Shown: piece by piece, positions 34,906-44,298 of the stretch
Position numbering within the stretch: the first letter of the stretch is position 1
Layout of the letters: each line of letters opens with the position of its first letter
Assembly: GCF_003473545.1 (NCBI RefSeq)
Contig: NZ_QUCM01000010.1
Span: forward strand, 1-64,000
Direction of reading: 5' to 3'
DNA: 64,000 nt
Origin: Clostridium sp. AM22-11AC
Lineage (GTDB): Bacteria; Bacillota; Clostridia; Lachnospirales; Lachnospiraceae
Made by a program: the position numbers and the translations under genes
Notes under the pieces: model-generated
The model's database searches: none
What the model was told of the DNA's origin: nothing
Seen by the model: the letters and a program-made list of their open reading frames with translations, nothing else

Positions 34906-35013
34906 GGGTGGTTGCGAATTTAGCCCTGGGGTCGTGAAAACGGGTCTCAGGGCATTTGTATCCATTTTATAAAGCCTTAGTAAAAAAGGCAGATTTAAGA
35001 GGAGAAAACAGAT

Positions 35014-36558
35014 ATGAGCAAGAAACCAGTAGTATTAATGATCCTGGACGGCTATGGACTGAATGATAACTGTGAGCACAACGCAGTATGCGAAGGAAAA
35101 ACTCCTGTTATGGATCAGTTAATGAGCCAGTGTCCATTTGTAAAAGGCCAGGCAAGCGGCCTTGCAGTAGGACTTCCGGAAGGACAGATGGGTAACTCCG
35201 AGGTAGGACACTTAAATATGGGCGCAGGCCGTGTTGTATACCAGGAGCTGACAAGAATTACCAAGTCGATCAACGACGGTGATTTCTTTAATGTACCAGA
35301 ATTTTTAACAGCAGTAGAAAACTGCAAGAAAAACAATTCCGCTCTGCACCTGTTCGGTCTGGTATCTACCGGCGGTGTACACAGCCACTTAAATCATATT
35401 TACGGCCTGTTAGAGCTGGCAAAGAGAAATGGCCTGGAAAAAGTATATGTACACTGCTTCTTAGACGGTCGTGACACACCACCGGAATCCGGCAAGGAAT
35501 TTGTTACTGAGCTGGAAGCAAAGATGGCAGAGCTTGGCACAGGCAAGGTAGCATCTGTTATGGGACGTTACTATGCAATGGACCGTGATAAGAGATGGGA
35601 TCGTGTAGAGTTAGCTTACAAGGCTCTTACAAAGGGCGAAGGAAATACAGCAGCAAGCGCTACTGAAGGCATCCAGGCTTCCTATGATGCAGGAAAGTCC
35701 GATGAGTTCGTTGTACCATTTGTAGTTACTGAAAACGGAAAAGCACTGGCAACGATCAATGACGGTGACTCCGTTATCTTCTTTAACTTCCGTCCGGACC
35801 GTGCAAGAGAGATCACCCATGCATTCTGCGATGACAATTTTGACGGTTTTGCAAGAGAGAAGAAGTTAGACCTGGTATATGTATGCTTCACCGATTATGA
35901 TGAAACCATTACCAACAAACTGGTTGCATTTAAGAAAGAGTCCATTACCAATACCTTTGGCGAGTTCCTGGCAGCAAACGGCAAGAAGCAGGTAAGAATT
36001 GCTGAGACGGAAAAATATGCTCACGTTACCTTCTTCTTTAACGGCGGCGTAGAAGAGCCAAACGAAGGGGAAGACCGCATCCTGGTTCCTTCTCCAAAGG
36101 AAGTTGCTACCTACGACTTAAAGCCGGAGATGAGCGCTTACGGCGTATGCGATAAGTTAACTGAGGCGATCAAGTCCGGCAAATATGATGTGATCATCAT
36201 CAACTTCGCTAACCCGGATATGGTTGGACATACAGGCGTAGAAGCAGCAGCAATCAAGGCAATCGAAGTAGTAGATGAGTGTGTAGGCCGTGCTGTAGAA
36301 GCATTAAAGGAAGTAAACGGCGTTATGTTTATCTGTGCTGACCACGGAAATGCAGAGCAGTTAGTAGACTATGAGACGGGAGAGCCATACACCGCTCATA
36401 CTACCAACCCGGTTCCATTTATCCTGGTAAATGCAGACGCTGACATGAAGCTTCGTGAAGGCGGCGCACTGTGCGATATCGCACCGACCCTGATCGAATT
36501 AATGGGTATGGAGCAGCCAAAAGAGATGACTGGTAAGTCACTGATCGTTAGAAAGTAA
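35014..36558 (+). CDS. gpmI: 2,3-bisphosphoglycerate-independent phosphoglycerate mutase
   Basis: 514 aa, normal length. Metal site LDGYGLND (11-18), the phosphoserine in MGNSEVGHLNMGAG (about 60-73), DGRDTPP (about 153) and the C-terminal ADHGNAEQL and AHTTNPVP. Mn-dependent interconversion of 3- and 2-phosphoglycerate. AGGAG precedes ATG 35014. Last gene of the glycolytic group; enolase is not in the window. Confidence 0.97.
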   Translation: MSKKPVVLMILDGYGLNDNCEHNAVCEGKTPVMDQLMSQCPFVKGQASGLAVGLPEGQMGNSEVGHLNMGAGRVVYQELTRITKSINDGDFFNVPEFLTAVENCKKNNSALHLFGLVSTGGVHSHLNHIYGLLELAKRNGLEKVYVHCFLDGRDTPPESGKEFVTELEAKMAELGTGKVASVMGRYYAMDRDKRWDRVELAYKALTKGEGNTAASATEGIQASYDAGKSDEFVVPFVVTENGKALATINDGDSVIFFNFRPDRAREITHAFCDDNFDGFAREKKLDLVYVCFTDYDETITNKLVAFKKESITNTFGEFLAANGKKQVRIAETEKYAHVTFFFNGGVEEPNEGEDRILVPSPKEVATYDLKPEMSAYGVCDKLTEAIKSGKYDVIIINFANPDMVGHTGVEAAAIKAIEVVDECVGRAVEALKEVNGVMFICADHGNAEQLVDYETGEPYTAHTTNPVPFILVNADADMKLREGGALCDIAPTLIELMGMEQPKEMTGKSLIVRK

Positions 36559-36575
36559 TAAGTAAAAATAAGCAG

Positions 36576-36600
36576 ACGCGCCTTTAGGGCGCGTTTGTTG
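36576..36600 (+). terminator. Terminator after gpmI
   Basis: ACGCGCC-TTTAG-GGCGCGT followed by TTGTTGT. Confidence 0.65.
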
Positions 36601-36668
36601 TATATATAATGTATGGGTCCATGAAACGGCCTACTAAATGTGACGGGAATTATAAATGCATTGCATCA

Positions 36669-36710
36669 AAAATCCGGAGGCAGCCCATGTGGGCCGCCCC
36701 CGGATTTTTT
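36669..36710. terminator. Bidirectional terminator
   Basis: AAAAATCCGGAGGCAGCCC pairs with GGGCCGCCCCCGGATTTTTT, closing the tpl operon from the right. Confidence 0.85.
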
Positions 36711-36753
36711 AGGAGTAACTGCTATAAATAAGAGGTGATTGCGTGCTTTCTTA

Positions 36754-38184
<1,431 letters not shown>

Positions 38185-38254
38185 CTATTATATAGTTTTT
38201 ATATAGTTTTTTGCAGCGCAACATTACGCTTTTTGCTTAATTAATAATATGTTT

Positions 38255-39742
38255 TTATGCTTTTTTCTTCTTATAATTAGTTTCGTAATCCTTTAAGGCA
38301 TTGATGGCCTGGCCGGAGAGTGGGACGATCGCGATCATATTAAATACTGTCATAAGGCCTACGCCAAGGTCGCCAAGTTCCCAGACAAATTCATAGGCTG
38401 CCACGCCGCCGATAAAGAGCATGATCAGTAAAAAGATCTTGTATCCTGTCTGAGCTTTCCAGGTATCGCCGAATACGTAAGATACGTTGCAGCGGGCATA
38501 ATAGAGAATGCCAAGGAAAGTGGAAAAGCTGAACAGGAAGAGTACAACTGCGATAAATACAACGCCTGCATATCCAAGGTGATGGTTCATAGCTGCCTGT
38601 AAAAGGTCCATTCCCATAAGACCTTCGATCTTTTCAGCCGGAGCTAAAAGCATCAGGAATGCGGAACAGCTGCAGATCACTAATGTATCGATAAAAACAC
38701 CAAGTGCCTGGATAAGGCCCTGTTTTACCGGATGGCTGACTTCTGCTGCGGCTGCAGCACATGGAGCAGAACCACTACCTGCTTCATTTGAGAAAAGTCC
38801 GCGCTTTACGCCGTTCATTACGATTACACCAAGTCCGCCGCCGGCAAACTGTCTGATACCGAATGCCTGGGAGAAAATGTTTCCAATAACAGATGGAAGC
38901 AGGGTGATGTTCTTAATGATAACGAACAGAGTTACTAAGAAGTAGGCGCCTGCCATAACAGGAACTACCATATCTAAAACCTTAACAGTTGCGTTCTTGC
39001 GAAGAACGATGACTGCGGACATAGCTACCAGAATGGTAGCAGTTGCAACCTGCGGGATACCGAATGCGTTCTGGAAGGAAGTGGTAACGGAGTTTCCGAT
39101 TACCTGGCTGATACCTGCCCAGCAAAGCAGTCCGGAGAGTGCGAATGCGGTTCCTAAAAGACCGTATTTACAACCGCGGGTGTAATAAGTCTGTTCATCA
39201 TCTGCCACATATTCGGCTTCTTCTTTTACGTTCTTTACGAAAACATCTTCTCGTTTGATTTTTGTCACCAGTCGGATACGGTCCATTACATAGGCAGGAC
39301 CGCCGCGATAACCGCCGTAGAGTGGGTCTTTTTCTTTGTAGATCTGTGCCAGGGTAGACTCTACGAAGCTGCTGGAAGAACCAATGAGTGCGGTCAGCCA
39401 CATCCAGAAAACAGCTCCTGCGCCGCCAAATGAGATAGCAGCAACAACACCGGCTAAGTTACCCATACCTACGCGGGTAGCGGTAGCAACGATCAGTGCC
39501 TGAACACCGGATATAGAGTTTTCATCTTTTTTTGCGTCGTCTTTTTCCAGTGTGACCCGGATCATTTCCGGGAACAGGCGGAATGGAAGAAATTTAGTTT
39601 TAAATGTAAAGTATAAACCCGCTGGAATAAGGATCAATACCAGAAGAGAAAGACCAAACTGAACTTCTCCCCCTGAGAATTCCAGGATAATTAAATCTCC
39701 CCATAACAGATCATTGATAGCTCCCACAAGTTTGATGATCAT
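38255..39742 (-). CDS. AGCS symporter, probable tyrosine/amino-acid importer
   Basis: 495 aa if started at ATG 39742, which matches the N-terminus of the paralog at 23056-24444; a GTG at 39769 would extend it by 9 residues. The strong GGAGG (39770-39776 region) is directly against that GTG and about 27 nt from the ATG, so neither start is comfortable. AGCS signatures TRVGMGNLAGVVAA, GYRGGPAY and KRGLFSNEAGSGSAPC are present. Compared with the paralog it has about 35 extra charged residues after GGPAYVMDRIRLVTK. It is upstream of tpl in the same operon, so tyrosine import is a reasonable guess. Confidence 0.85.
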   Translation of the reverse strand: MIIKLVGAINDLLWGDLIILEFSGGEVQFGLSLLVLILIPAGLYFTFKTKFLPFRLFPEMIRVTLEKDDAKKDENSISGVQALIVATATRVGMGNLAGVVAAISFGGAGAVFWMWLTALIGSSSSFVESTLAQIYKEKDPLYGGYRGGPAYVMDRIRLVTKIKREDVFVKNVKEEAEYVADDEQTYYTRGCKYGLLGTAFALSGLLCWAGISQVIGNSVTTSFQNAFGIPQVATATILVAMSAVIVLRKNATVKVLDMVVPVMAGAYFLVTLFVIIKNITLLPSVIGNIFSQAFGIRQFAGGGLGVIVMNGVKRGLFSNEAGSGSAPCAAAAAEVSHPVKQGLIQALGVFIDTLVICSCSAFLMLLAPAEKIEGLMGMDLLQAAMNHHLGYAGVVFIAVVLFLFSFSTFLGILYYARCNVSYVFGDTWKAQTGYKIFLLIMLFIGGVAAYEFVWELGDLGVGLMTVFNMIAIVPLSGQAINALKDYETNYKKKKA

Positions 39743-39890
39743 GTGGAGTATTCGGTTGATGAGATACACCTCCTTTTGTAATGTGTGAATTGAGGTTCAC
39801 GTTGCGTCAAACCGTCAGGGCCCTCTGACATGTCTTGCACGATCATACATCTGCAGCAACCGCTGGCGGCTGGTTCTACAGATGATGTTT

Positions 39891-39914
39891 GATGCGTGAT
39901 GCGTGATGCATCAC
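39891..39914. promoter_or_regulatory. Repeated operator motif in the tpl-operon leader
   Basis: ATGCGTG is repeated and leads to the palindrome GTGATGCATCAC (39903-39914). ATGCGTGATGCA (39899-39910) recurs exactly at 40167-40178 near the divergent GntR gene. The site lies just downstream of the predicted start of the tpl transcript, so binding there would repress. Confidence 0.65.
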
Positions 39915-39930
39915 ATATCTTGTAATTCAT

Positions 39931-39958
39931 ATAATACACTATTTTGCACAAAAGTCAA
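39931..39958 (-). promoter_or_regulatory. Sigma-A promoter of the AGCS-tpl operon
   Basis: On the minus strand TTGACT (39953-39958), a 16-nt spacer and TATTAT (39931-39936). The remaining intergenic sequence to 40244 holds the GntR promoter and operator and no gene. Confidence 0.65.
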
Positions 39959-40118
39959 TGGTTATTTTAAAAAAAATTATGCAAAATAAAAAAGAAGCCG
40001 ACCCTGATGGCGCAGAAGGATGGGACAGGAAGAAAAAAACGGGAAATGTGTGACGGGCGGATACACCTGTAGTTGTGATACGGAAAAAGAATGCGAGGGG
40101 CAATTTTGAAAATATATT

Positions 40119-40147
40119 TTGACCGTTTGCTAAAATTGTAGTATCAT
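40119..40147 (+). promoter_or_regulatory. Promoter of the GntR gene
   Basis: TTGACC (40119-40124), a 17-nt spacer and TATCAT (40142-40147). Confidence 0.6.
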
Positions 40148-40166
40148 GAAAAAAGTAAGTGGATCC

Positions 40167-40178
40167 ATGCGTGATGCA
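40167..40178. promoter_or_regulatory. Second copy of the tpl/GntR operator motif
   Basis: ATGCGTGATGCA, identical over 12 bp to 39899-39910, about 20 nt past the -10 box of the GntR promoter. Autoregulation is inferred. Confidence 0.6.
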
Positions 40179-40244
40179 CTGATAACAGTACAACAGAATA
40201 AAGAAAATAAGAAAAACAATTAAGAAAAGAAGGAGGCGGGGGCT

Positions 40245-40919
40245 ATGCCCGAAAAAATCATTAAACAGACACTCAGTGAACAGATCTACAACATTCTGAA
40301 GGAAGATATTCTGTCTGGTAGGATTTTAATGGGCGATAAGCTTACCAATCGGGAACTTCAGGAGCGGTTTCAGGTTTCATCCACACCCGTGCGTGACGCC
40401 ATTAACCGACTGTCAAAAGATGGACTGACCCAGGAAGTATCAAAAAGCGGAGCACAGCTTATCACCTTTGATTATTCCTACGCCAACGAACTCAATGACT
40501 TCATCACATTTTTAGCCTGTAGGGCTGTGATGCTTTCTTCCACAGAGCCTGATACAGAAAAACTGGTAGAAAAGCTTCAGATGTATGAAGAAGAAATGGC
40601 AGGAGCCAAAACATCCATGGAATACTTTGAGGCGGATTTTCGCTATCATAAGGTATTCTTTGACCATTGCGGAAACCGTTTTATGAAGGAAACCTATAAG
40701 CAGTATAATTTTATCCGGACCCTTCTTATACGTTATGCCATCCGGACCGAAGATGAACGGGATCTGGGGATCAGACAGCACCGGGGGATCACTCAGGCTT
40801 TTCAGAAAAAGGATTATGAGAAGGCAAGAAAGCTTATGGAAGAACATTATCTGTCCGGTATGCAGTTAGCAAGAGAGCATTACCGGGAAGGGGATACTTT
40901 CAGAGAAAATAAAAAATGA
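40245..40919 (+). CDS. GntR family regulator, FCD type
   Basis: 224 aa. N-terminal winged helix with SGRILMGDKLTNRELQERFQVSSTPVRDAI (split SGRILMGDKLTNRELQ and ERFQVSSTPVRDAI, about 24-52) and a C-terminal all-helical FCD ligand domain (about 80-215) with likely metal/ligand histidines in FRYHKVFFDHCGN. Divergent from the AGCS-tpl operon with a shared operator motif, so it probably controls that operon and itself. AGGAGG precedes ATG 40245. Confidence 0.9.
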   Translation: MPEKIIKQTLSEQIYNILKEDILSGRILMGDKLTNRELQERFQVSSTPVRDAINRLSKDGLTQEVSKSGAQLITFDYSYANELNDFITFLACRAVMLSSTEPDTEKLVEKLQMYEEEMAGAKTSMEYFEADFRYHKVFFDHCGNRFMKETYKQYNFIRTLLIRYAIRTEDERDLGIRQHRGITQAFQKKDYEKARKLMEEHYLSGMQLAREHYREGDTFRENKK

Positions 40920-40952
40920 TCAGAAATATTGGGAAACATTAAGGAGACAGTT

Positions 40953-41822
40953 ATGAGAACAGCAATCGCTACAGACAGCAACAGCGGTATTACACAGGAG
41001 CAGGCAGCAAAATTAGGTATTTATGTGCTGCCTATGCCTTTTATGATCAATGGGGAAATGTTTTATGAAGGTGTGAACCTGACCCATGAGGAATTTTTTA
41101 AACGGATGGAAGAAGGGGCAGATATCACTACTTCCCAGCCTTCCCCAGGTGAGGTAACTGACTTCTGGGATAAGCTGTTAAAGGAATATGATGAAATTTT
41201 ATATATTCCCATGTCCAGCGGTTTAAGCGGTTCCTGCCAGACAGCTATCATGCTGGCAGATGATTACGACGGAAAAGTACAGGTGGTAAACAACCAGCGT
41301 ATTTCTGTTACCCAGGAGCAGTCAGCACTGGATGCAAGGGATTTAGCTGCAAAGGGATATGAGGCAGCCCAGATTAAAGAAATCTTAGAACGTACCAAGT
41401 ACGAGAGCAGTATTTATATTACCCTTACTACTTTGAAATATCTGAAAAAAGGCGGACGTATCACTCCGGCTGCTGCAGCCCTGGGAACTCTCCTTCGCAT
41501 TAAGCCGGTTTTAACCATTCAGGGAGAAAAACTGGATGCATTTTCAAAGGCACGTACAGCCAAGCAGGCCAAGACCATTATGCTCACTGCACTGGCAAAA
41601 GACTTAGAAGAGCGTTTTCATGACAAGAATGCGGAACATACCTATCTGGAGATCGCCCATACCTGCAATGAAGAAGGGGCAAAAGAGCTGGAAGAGGCTT
41701 TAAAAGAGCAGTATCCAGGTGCCCCGATCACCATAGCACCTCTTTCTTTAAGCATTGCCTGCCACATTGGACCAGGAAGTTTTGCAGTAGCCTGCTCCAG
41801 TAAGCTGAAGGAGCTGGAATAA
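40953..41822 (+). CDS. DegV family fatty-acid-binding protein
   Basis: 289 aa. Typical DegV: IATDSNSGI (about 4-12), ITTSQPSPGEVTDFWDKL, IPMSSGLSGSCQTA (about 88-101) and TTLKYLKKGGRI (about 163-174). DegV proteins bind a fatty acid and feed fatty-acid kinase or act as unknown lipid carriers. AAGGAG precedes ATG 40953; an upstream in-frame ATG has no such site. The kinase gene starts right after its stop. Confidence 0.9.
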   Translation: MRTAIATDSNSGITQEQAAKLGIYVLPMPFMINGEMFYEGVNLTHEEFFKRMEEGADITTSQPSPGEVTDFWDKLLKEYDEILYIPMSSGLSGSCQTAIMLADDYDGKVQVVNNQRISVTQEQSALDARDLAAKGYEAAQIKEILERTKYESSIYITLTTLKYLKKGGRITPAAAALGTLLRIKPVLTIQGEKLDAFSKARTAKQAKTIMLTALAKDLEERFHDKNAEHTYLEIAHTCNEEGAKELEEALKEQYPGAPITIAPLSLSIACHIGPGSFAVACSSKLKELE

Positions 41823-41823
41823 T

Positions 41824-43293
41824 TTGGAAAAAGAAAAATGGTATGAAAAGTTAAAGGCACAGGGACAGAGTATTACTGTCCCCATGACTCTTTTGATGAT
41901 CGCAGTGGCTGTTATCCCTCTTTTATTACAGACATGGATCCTCATCGGCTCTTTTAAGCAGAACCAGATAGAAGCCAGGAGCATTGAGATACAGAACCAG
42001 TGTGTGATCTTAAGCAACCGAATGACCCGCTCCGGGTATATGACGGCGGATAAGGCCAATAATGTAAGCCTAGATGCCCAGATGCAGACCATAGCGGATC
42101 TGTATAATGGCCGTATCGTTATTGTCAACAGCAGTTATAAGATCATGACAGATACTTTTAATCTGTCTACAGGAAAATATTATATATCCGAAGAAGTTAT
42201 CCGCTGTTTTAAAGGGGAAAGCGGCAGCAGCTTTAATAAAGAGGGTGGATATTTTTACCAGACTATCCCTGTTTATGATCCGGCAGATGAGAAAAAGATC
42301 CAGGGAGTGATCGCAGTGACTGCTTCCATGGAAAATGTTGTGTCGGTAACAGAACGGGTAAAAAGCAGTGCCCAGCTGTTCTTTCTGTGTATGGCACTGG
42401 TGGCAATCCTGTTTTCCATTATGTCAGCTCATTTCCTGGTGCGGCCTTTTAAGCGGCTCCTGCGTTCCTTTGACCGGGTGGCCCAGGGGGATCTGGATGC
42501 AGATATCAGCGAAGATGCTTACAGTGAGACCAGGCAGATGTCCCAGGCAGTGCAGAAGTCTCTTCGCAAGTTAAAAGCAGTGGACCAGTCACGTCAGGAA
42601 TTTGTTTCCAATGTGTCCCATGAGTTAAAAACCCCTATTACATCCATCCGTGTACTGGCGGACTCCCTTATGGGAATGGAAGATGCGCCGGTGGAACTGT
42701 ACAGGGAGTTTATGGCAGATATTTCAGATGAGATCGACCGGGAAAATCAGATCATTGAGGATCTGCTTACACTGGTGCGTATGGATAAGTCCGCAGAAAG
42801 CCAGATGAATATTTCCCAGGTGCATATCAATCATGAACTGGAAATGATCTTAAAGAGACTGCGGCCTATTGCCAAGAGAAGCAATGTAGAACTGATCCTG
42901 GAGAGCATCCGTGAAGTAACTGCAGATGTGGATAAAGTGAAATTAAACCTGGCTGTGACCAATCTGGTGGAAAATGCCATCAAGTATAATATAGACTCCG
43001 GCTGGGTCCGTGTAACACTGGATGCAGACCATAAGTATTTTTATGTTAAAGTGGCAGACTCCGGCATTGGTATCCCGGAGGACAGTGTGGACCATATTTT
43101 TGAGCGCTTTTTCCGTGTGGACAAGGCACGTTCCAGGGAAGTTGGCGGTACAGGACTGGGACTTTCGATCACAAAAAATGTGATCCAGATGCATCATGGT
43201 GTGATCGATGTGGAAAGTACACCGGGAGAGGGAACTACCTTCAGTATGCGTATCCCGTTAAATTATGTGCCAAGACAGGAGGAACGGTTATGA
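41824..43293 (+). CDS. Sensor histidine kinase, no adjacent response regulator
   Basis: 489 aa, TTG start with AAGGAG 8 nt upstream. Membrane helix 1 (about 18-42), an extracytoplasmic sensor (about 45-180), helix 2 (about 185-208), a HAMP segment, HisKA with FVSNVSHELKTPITSI (phosphohistidine at about 267) and a HATPase domain with DSGIGIPE and GGTGLGLSI. No response regulator lies next to it in this window, so the partner must be elsewhere. It overlaps the GerMN gene by 4 nt, hinting at a functional link. Confidence 0.9.
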   Translation: MEKEKWYEKLKAQGQSITVPMTLLMIAVAVIPLLLQTWILIGSFKQNQIEARSIEIQNQCVILSNRMTRSGYMTADKANNVSLDAQMQTIADLYNGRIVIVNSSYKIMTDTFNLSTGKYYISEEVIRCFKGESGSSFNKEGGYFYQTIPVYDPADEKKIQGVIAVTASMENVVSVTERVKSSAQLFFLCMALVAILFSIMSAHFLVRPFKRLLRSFDRVAQGDLDADISEDAYSETRQMSQAVQKSLRKLKAVDQSRQEFVSNVSHELKTPITSIRVLADSLMGMEDAPVELYREFMADISDEIDRENQIIEDLLTLVRMDKSAESQMNISQVHINHELEMILKRLRPIAKRSNVELILESIREVTADVDKVKLNLAVTNLVENAIKYNIDSGWVRVTLDADHKYFYVKVADSGIGIPEDSVDHIFERFFRVDKARSREVGGTGLGLSITKNVIQMHHGVIDVESTPGEGTTFSMRIPLNYVPRQEERL

Positions 43294-44237
43294 AACATGG
43301 AAAAAGAAAGTTTCTTCTGAGTATACTTTTAGGTGTACTGGTGGCTGCAATGGCAGTCCTTTCCGGATGTAAAGCCAGGACAGAACCAAAATCGGATCCG
43401 GGAGCCGGAAAATACCTGATCTATTATCTGAATTCCTCGGTTACGAAACTGGTTGCCCAGGAATATGAAACAGAAACAAAAGATCAGGTGGCGCTGGCAG
43501 AGGAACTGGTCGATCAGCTGACTTATGTGCCAAGGGATCTGGACTGCCAGACTGTTTTAAATGATAAAGTGTCTTTTAAAGCCTGCAGGATCGATGAACA
43601 GGTACTGTATCTGTATTTTGACGGCAGTTATACGGCTATGAAACCGGAACAGGAGATCCTTTGCAGAGCGGCCCTTGCAAGGACTATGACCCAGATACCG
43701 GGAATTGATTATATCAGTATCTACTGTGGGGACCAGCCGCTGATGGACCGTCAGGGAAATCCGGTGGGATTTATCTCAGCAGGTGATTTTATTATCAATA
43801 CAAGTAATGTAAATGCCTATGAAAAGACGGAACTGACCCTGTATTTTGCAAACAGCACCGGTGACAAGCTGGTGGCAGAAAAGCGGGAAGTGGCCCACAA
43901 TATCAATACGTCCATGGAGCAGCTGATCGTGGAACAGCTGATCGCAGGACCATCCGACAGCAGCCATCAGGCAGTACTGCCATCTGACTGCAAGATACTT
44001 AGTGTGTCTGTAACGGATAATATATGCTATATCAATTTTGACTCTGCTTTTTTAAACAGCAACCAGGCGGTAAATGAATATATCCCTATTTACGCCATTG
44101 TAAATTCACTGGTAGATAAAACCTCTGTTTCTAAGGTACAGATCATGGTAAACGGTTCCCAGGATGTAATGTTTCGGGAAGTGGTATCTTTGAATACGGC
44201 CTTTGAGCGGAATACGGATTATATTGAGCAGGAATAA
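43290..44237 (+). CDS. GerMN-domain lipoprotein
   Basis: 315 aa. Lipoprotein signal with AVLSGC (lipid cysteine at about residue 27), then two GerMN (sporulation and spore germination) repeats, about 45-160 and 185-310, each with CYINFDSAF- or LYLYFDGSY-like strands. GerM-like proteins act at the cell envelope in sporulation or peptidoglycan sites. It is coupled to a histidine kinase, so it might be an external sensor component; that is inference. Confidence 0.85.
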   Translation: MKHGKRKFLLSILLGVLVAAMAVLSGCKARTEPKSDPGAGKYLIYYLNSSVTKLVAQEYETETKDQVALAEELVDQLTYVPRDLDCQTVLNDKVSFKACRIDEQVLYLYFDGSYTAMKPEQEILCRAALARTMTQIPGIDYISIYCGDQPLMDRQGNPVGFISAGDFIINTSNVNAYEKTELTLYFANSTGDKLVAEKREVAHNINTSMEQLIVEQLIAGPSDSSHQAVLPSDCKILSVSVTDNICYINFDSAFLNSNQAVNEYIPIYAIVNSLVDKTSVSKVQIMVNGSQDVMFREVVSLNTAFERNTDYIEQE

Positions 44238-44298
44238 AGGCGGATCAAAAGCGGAAAGATAAAGCGGAAATTAAGAACAAAACAGGAGAAAACAGAAT

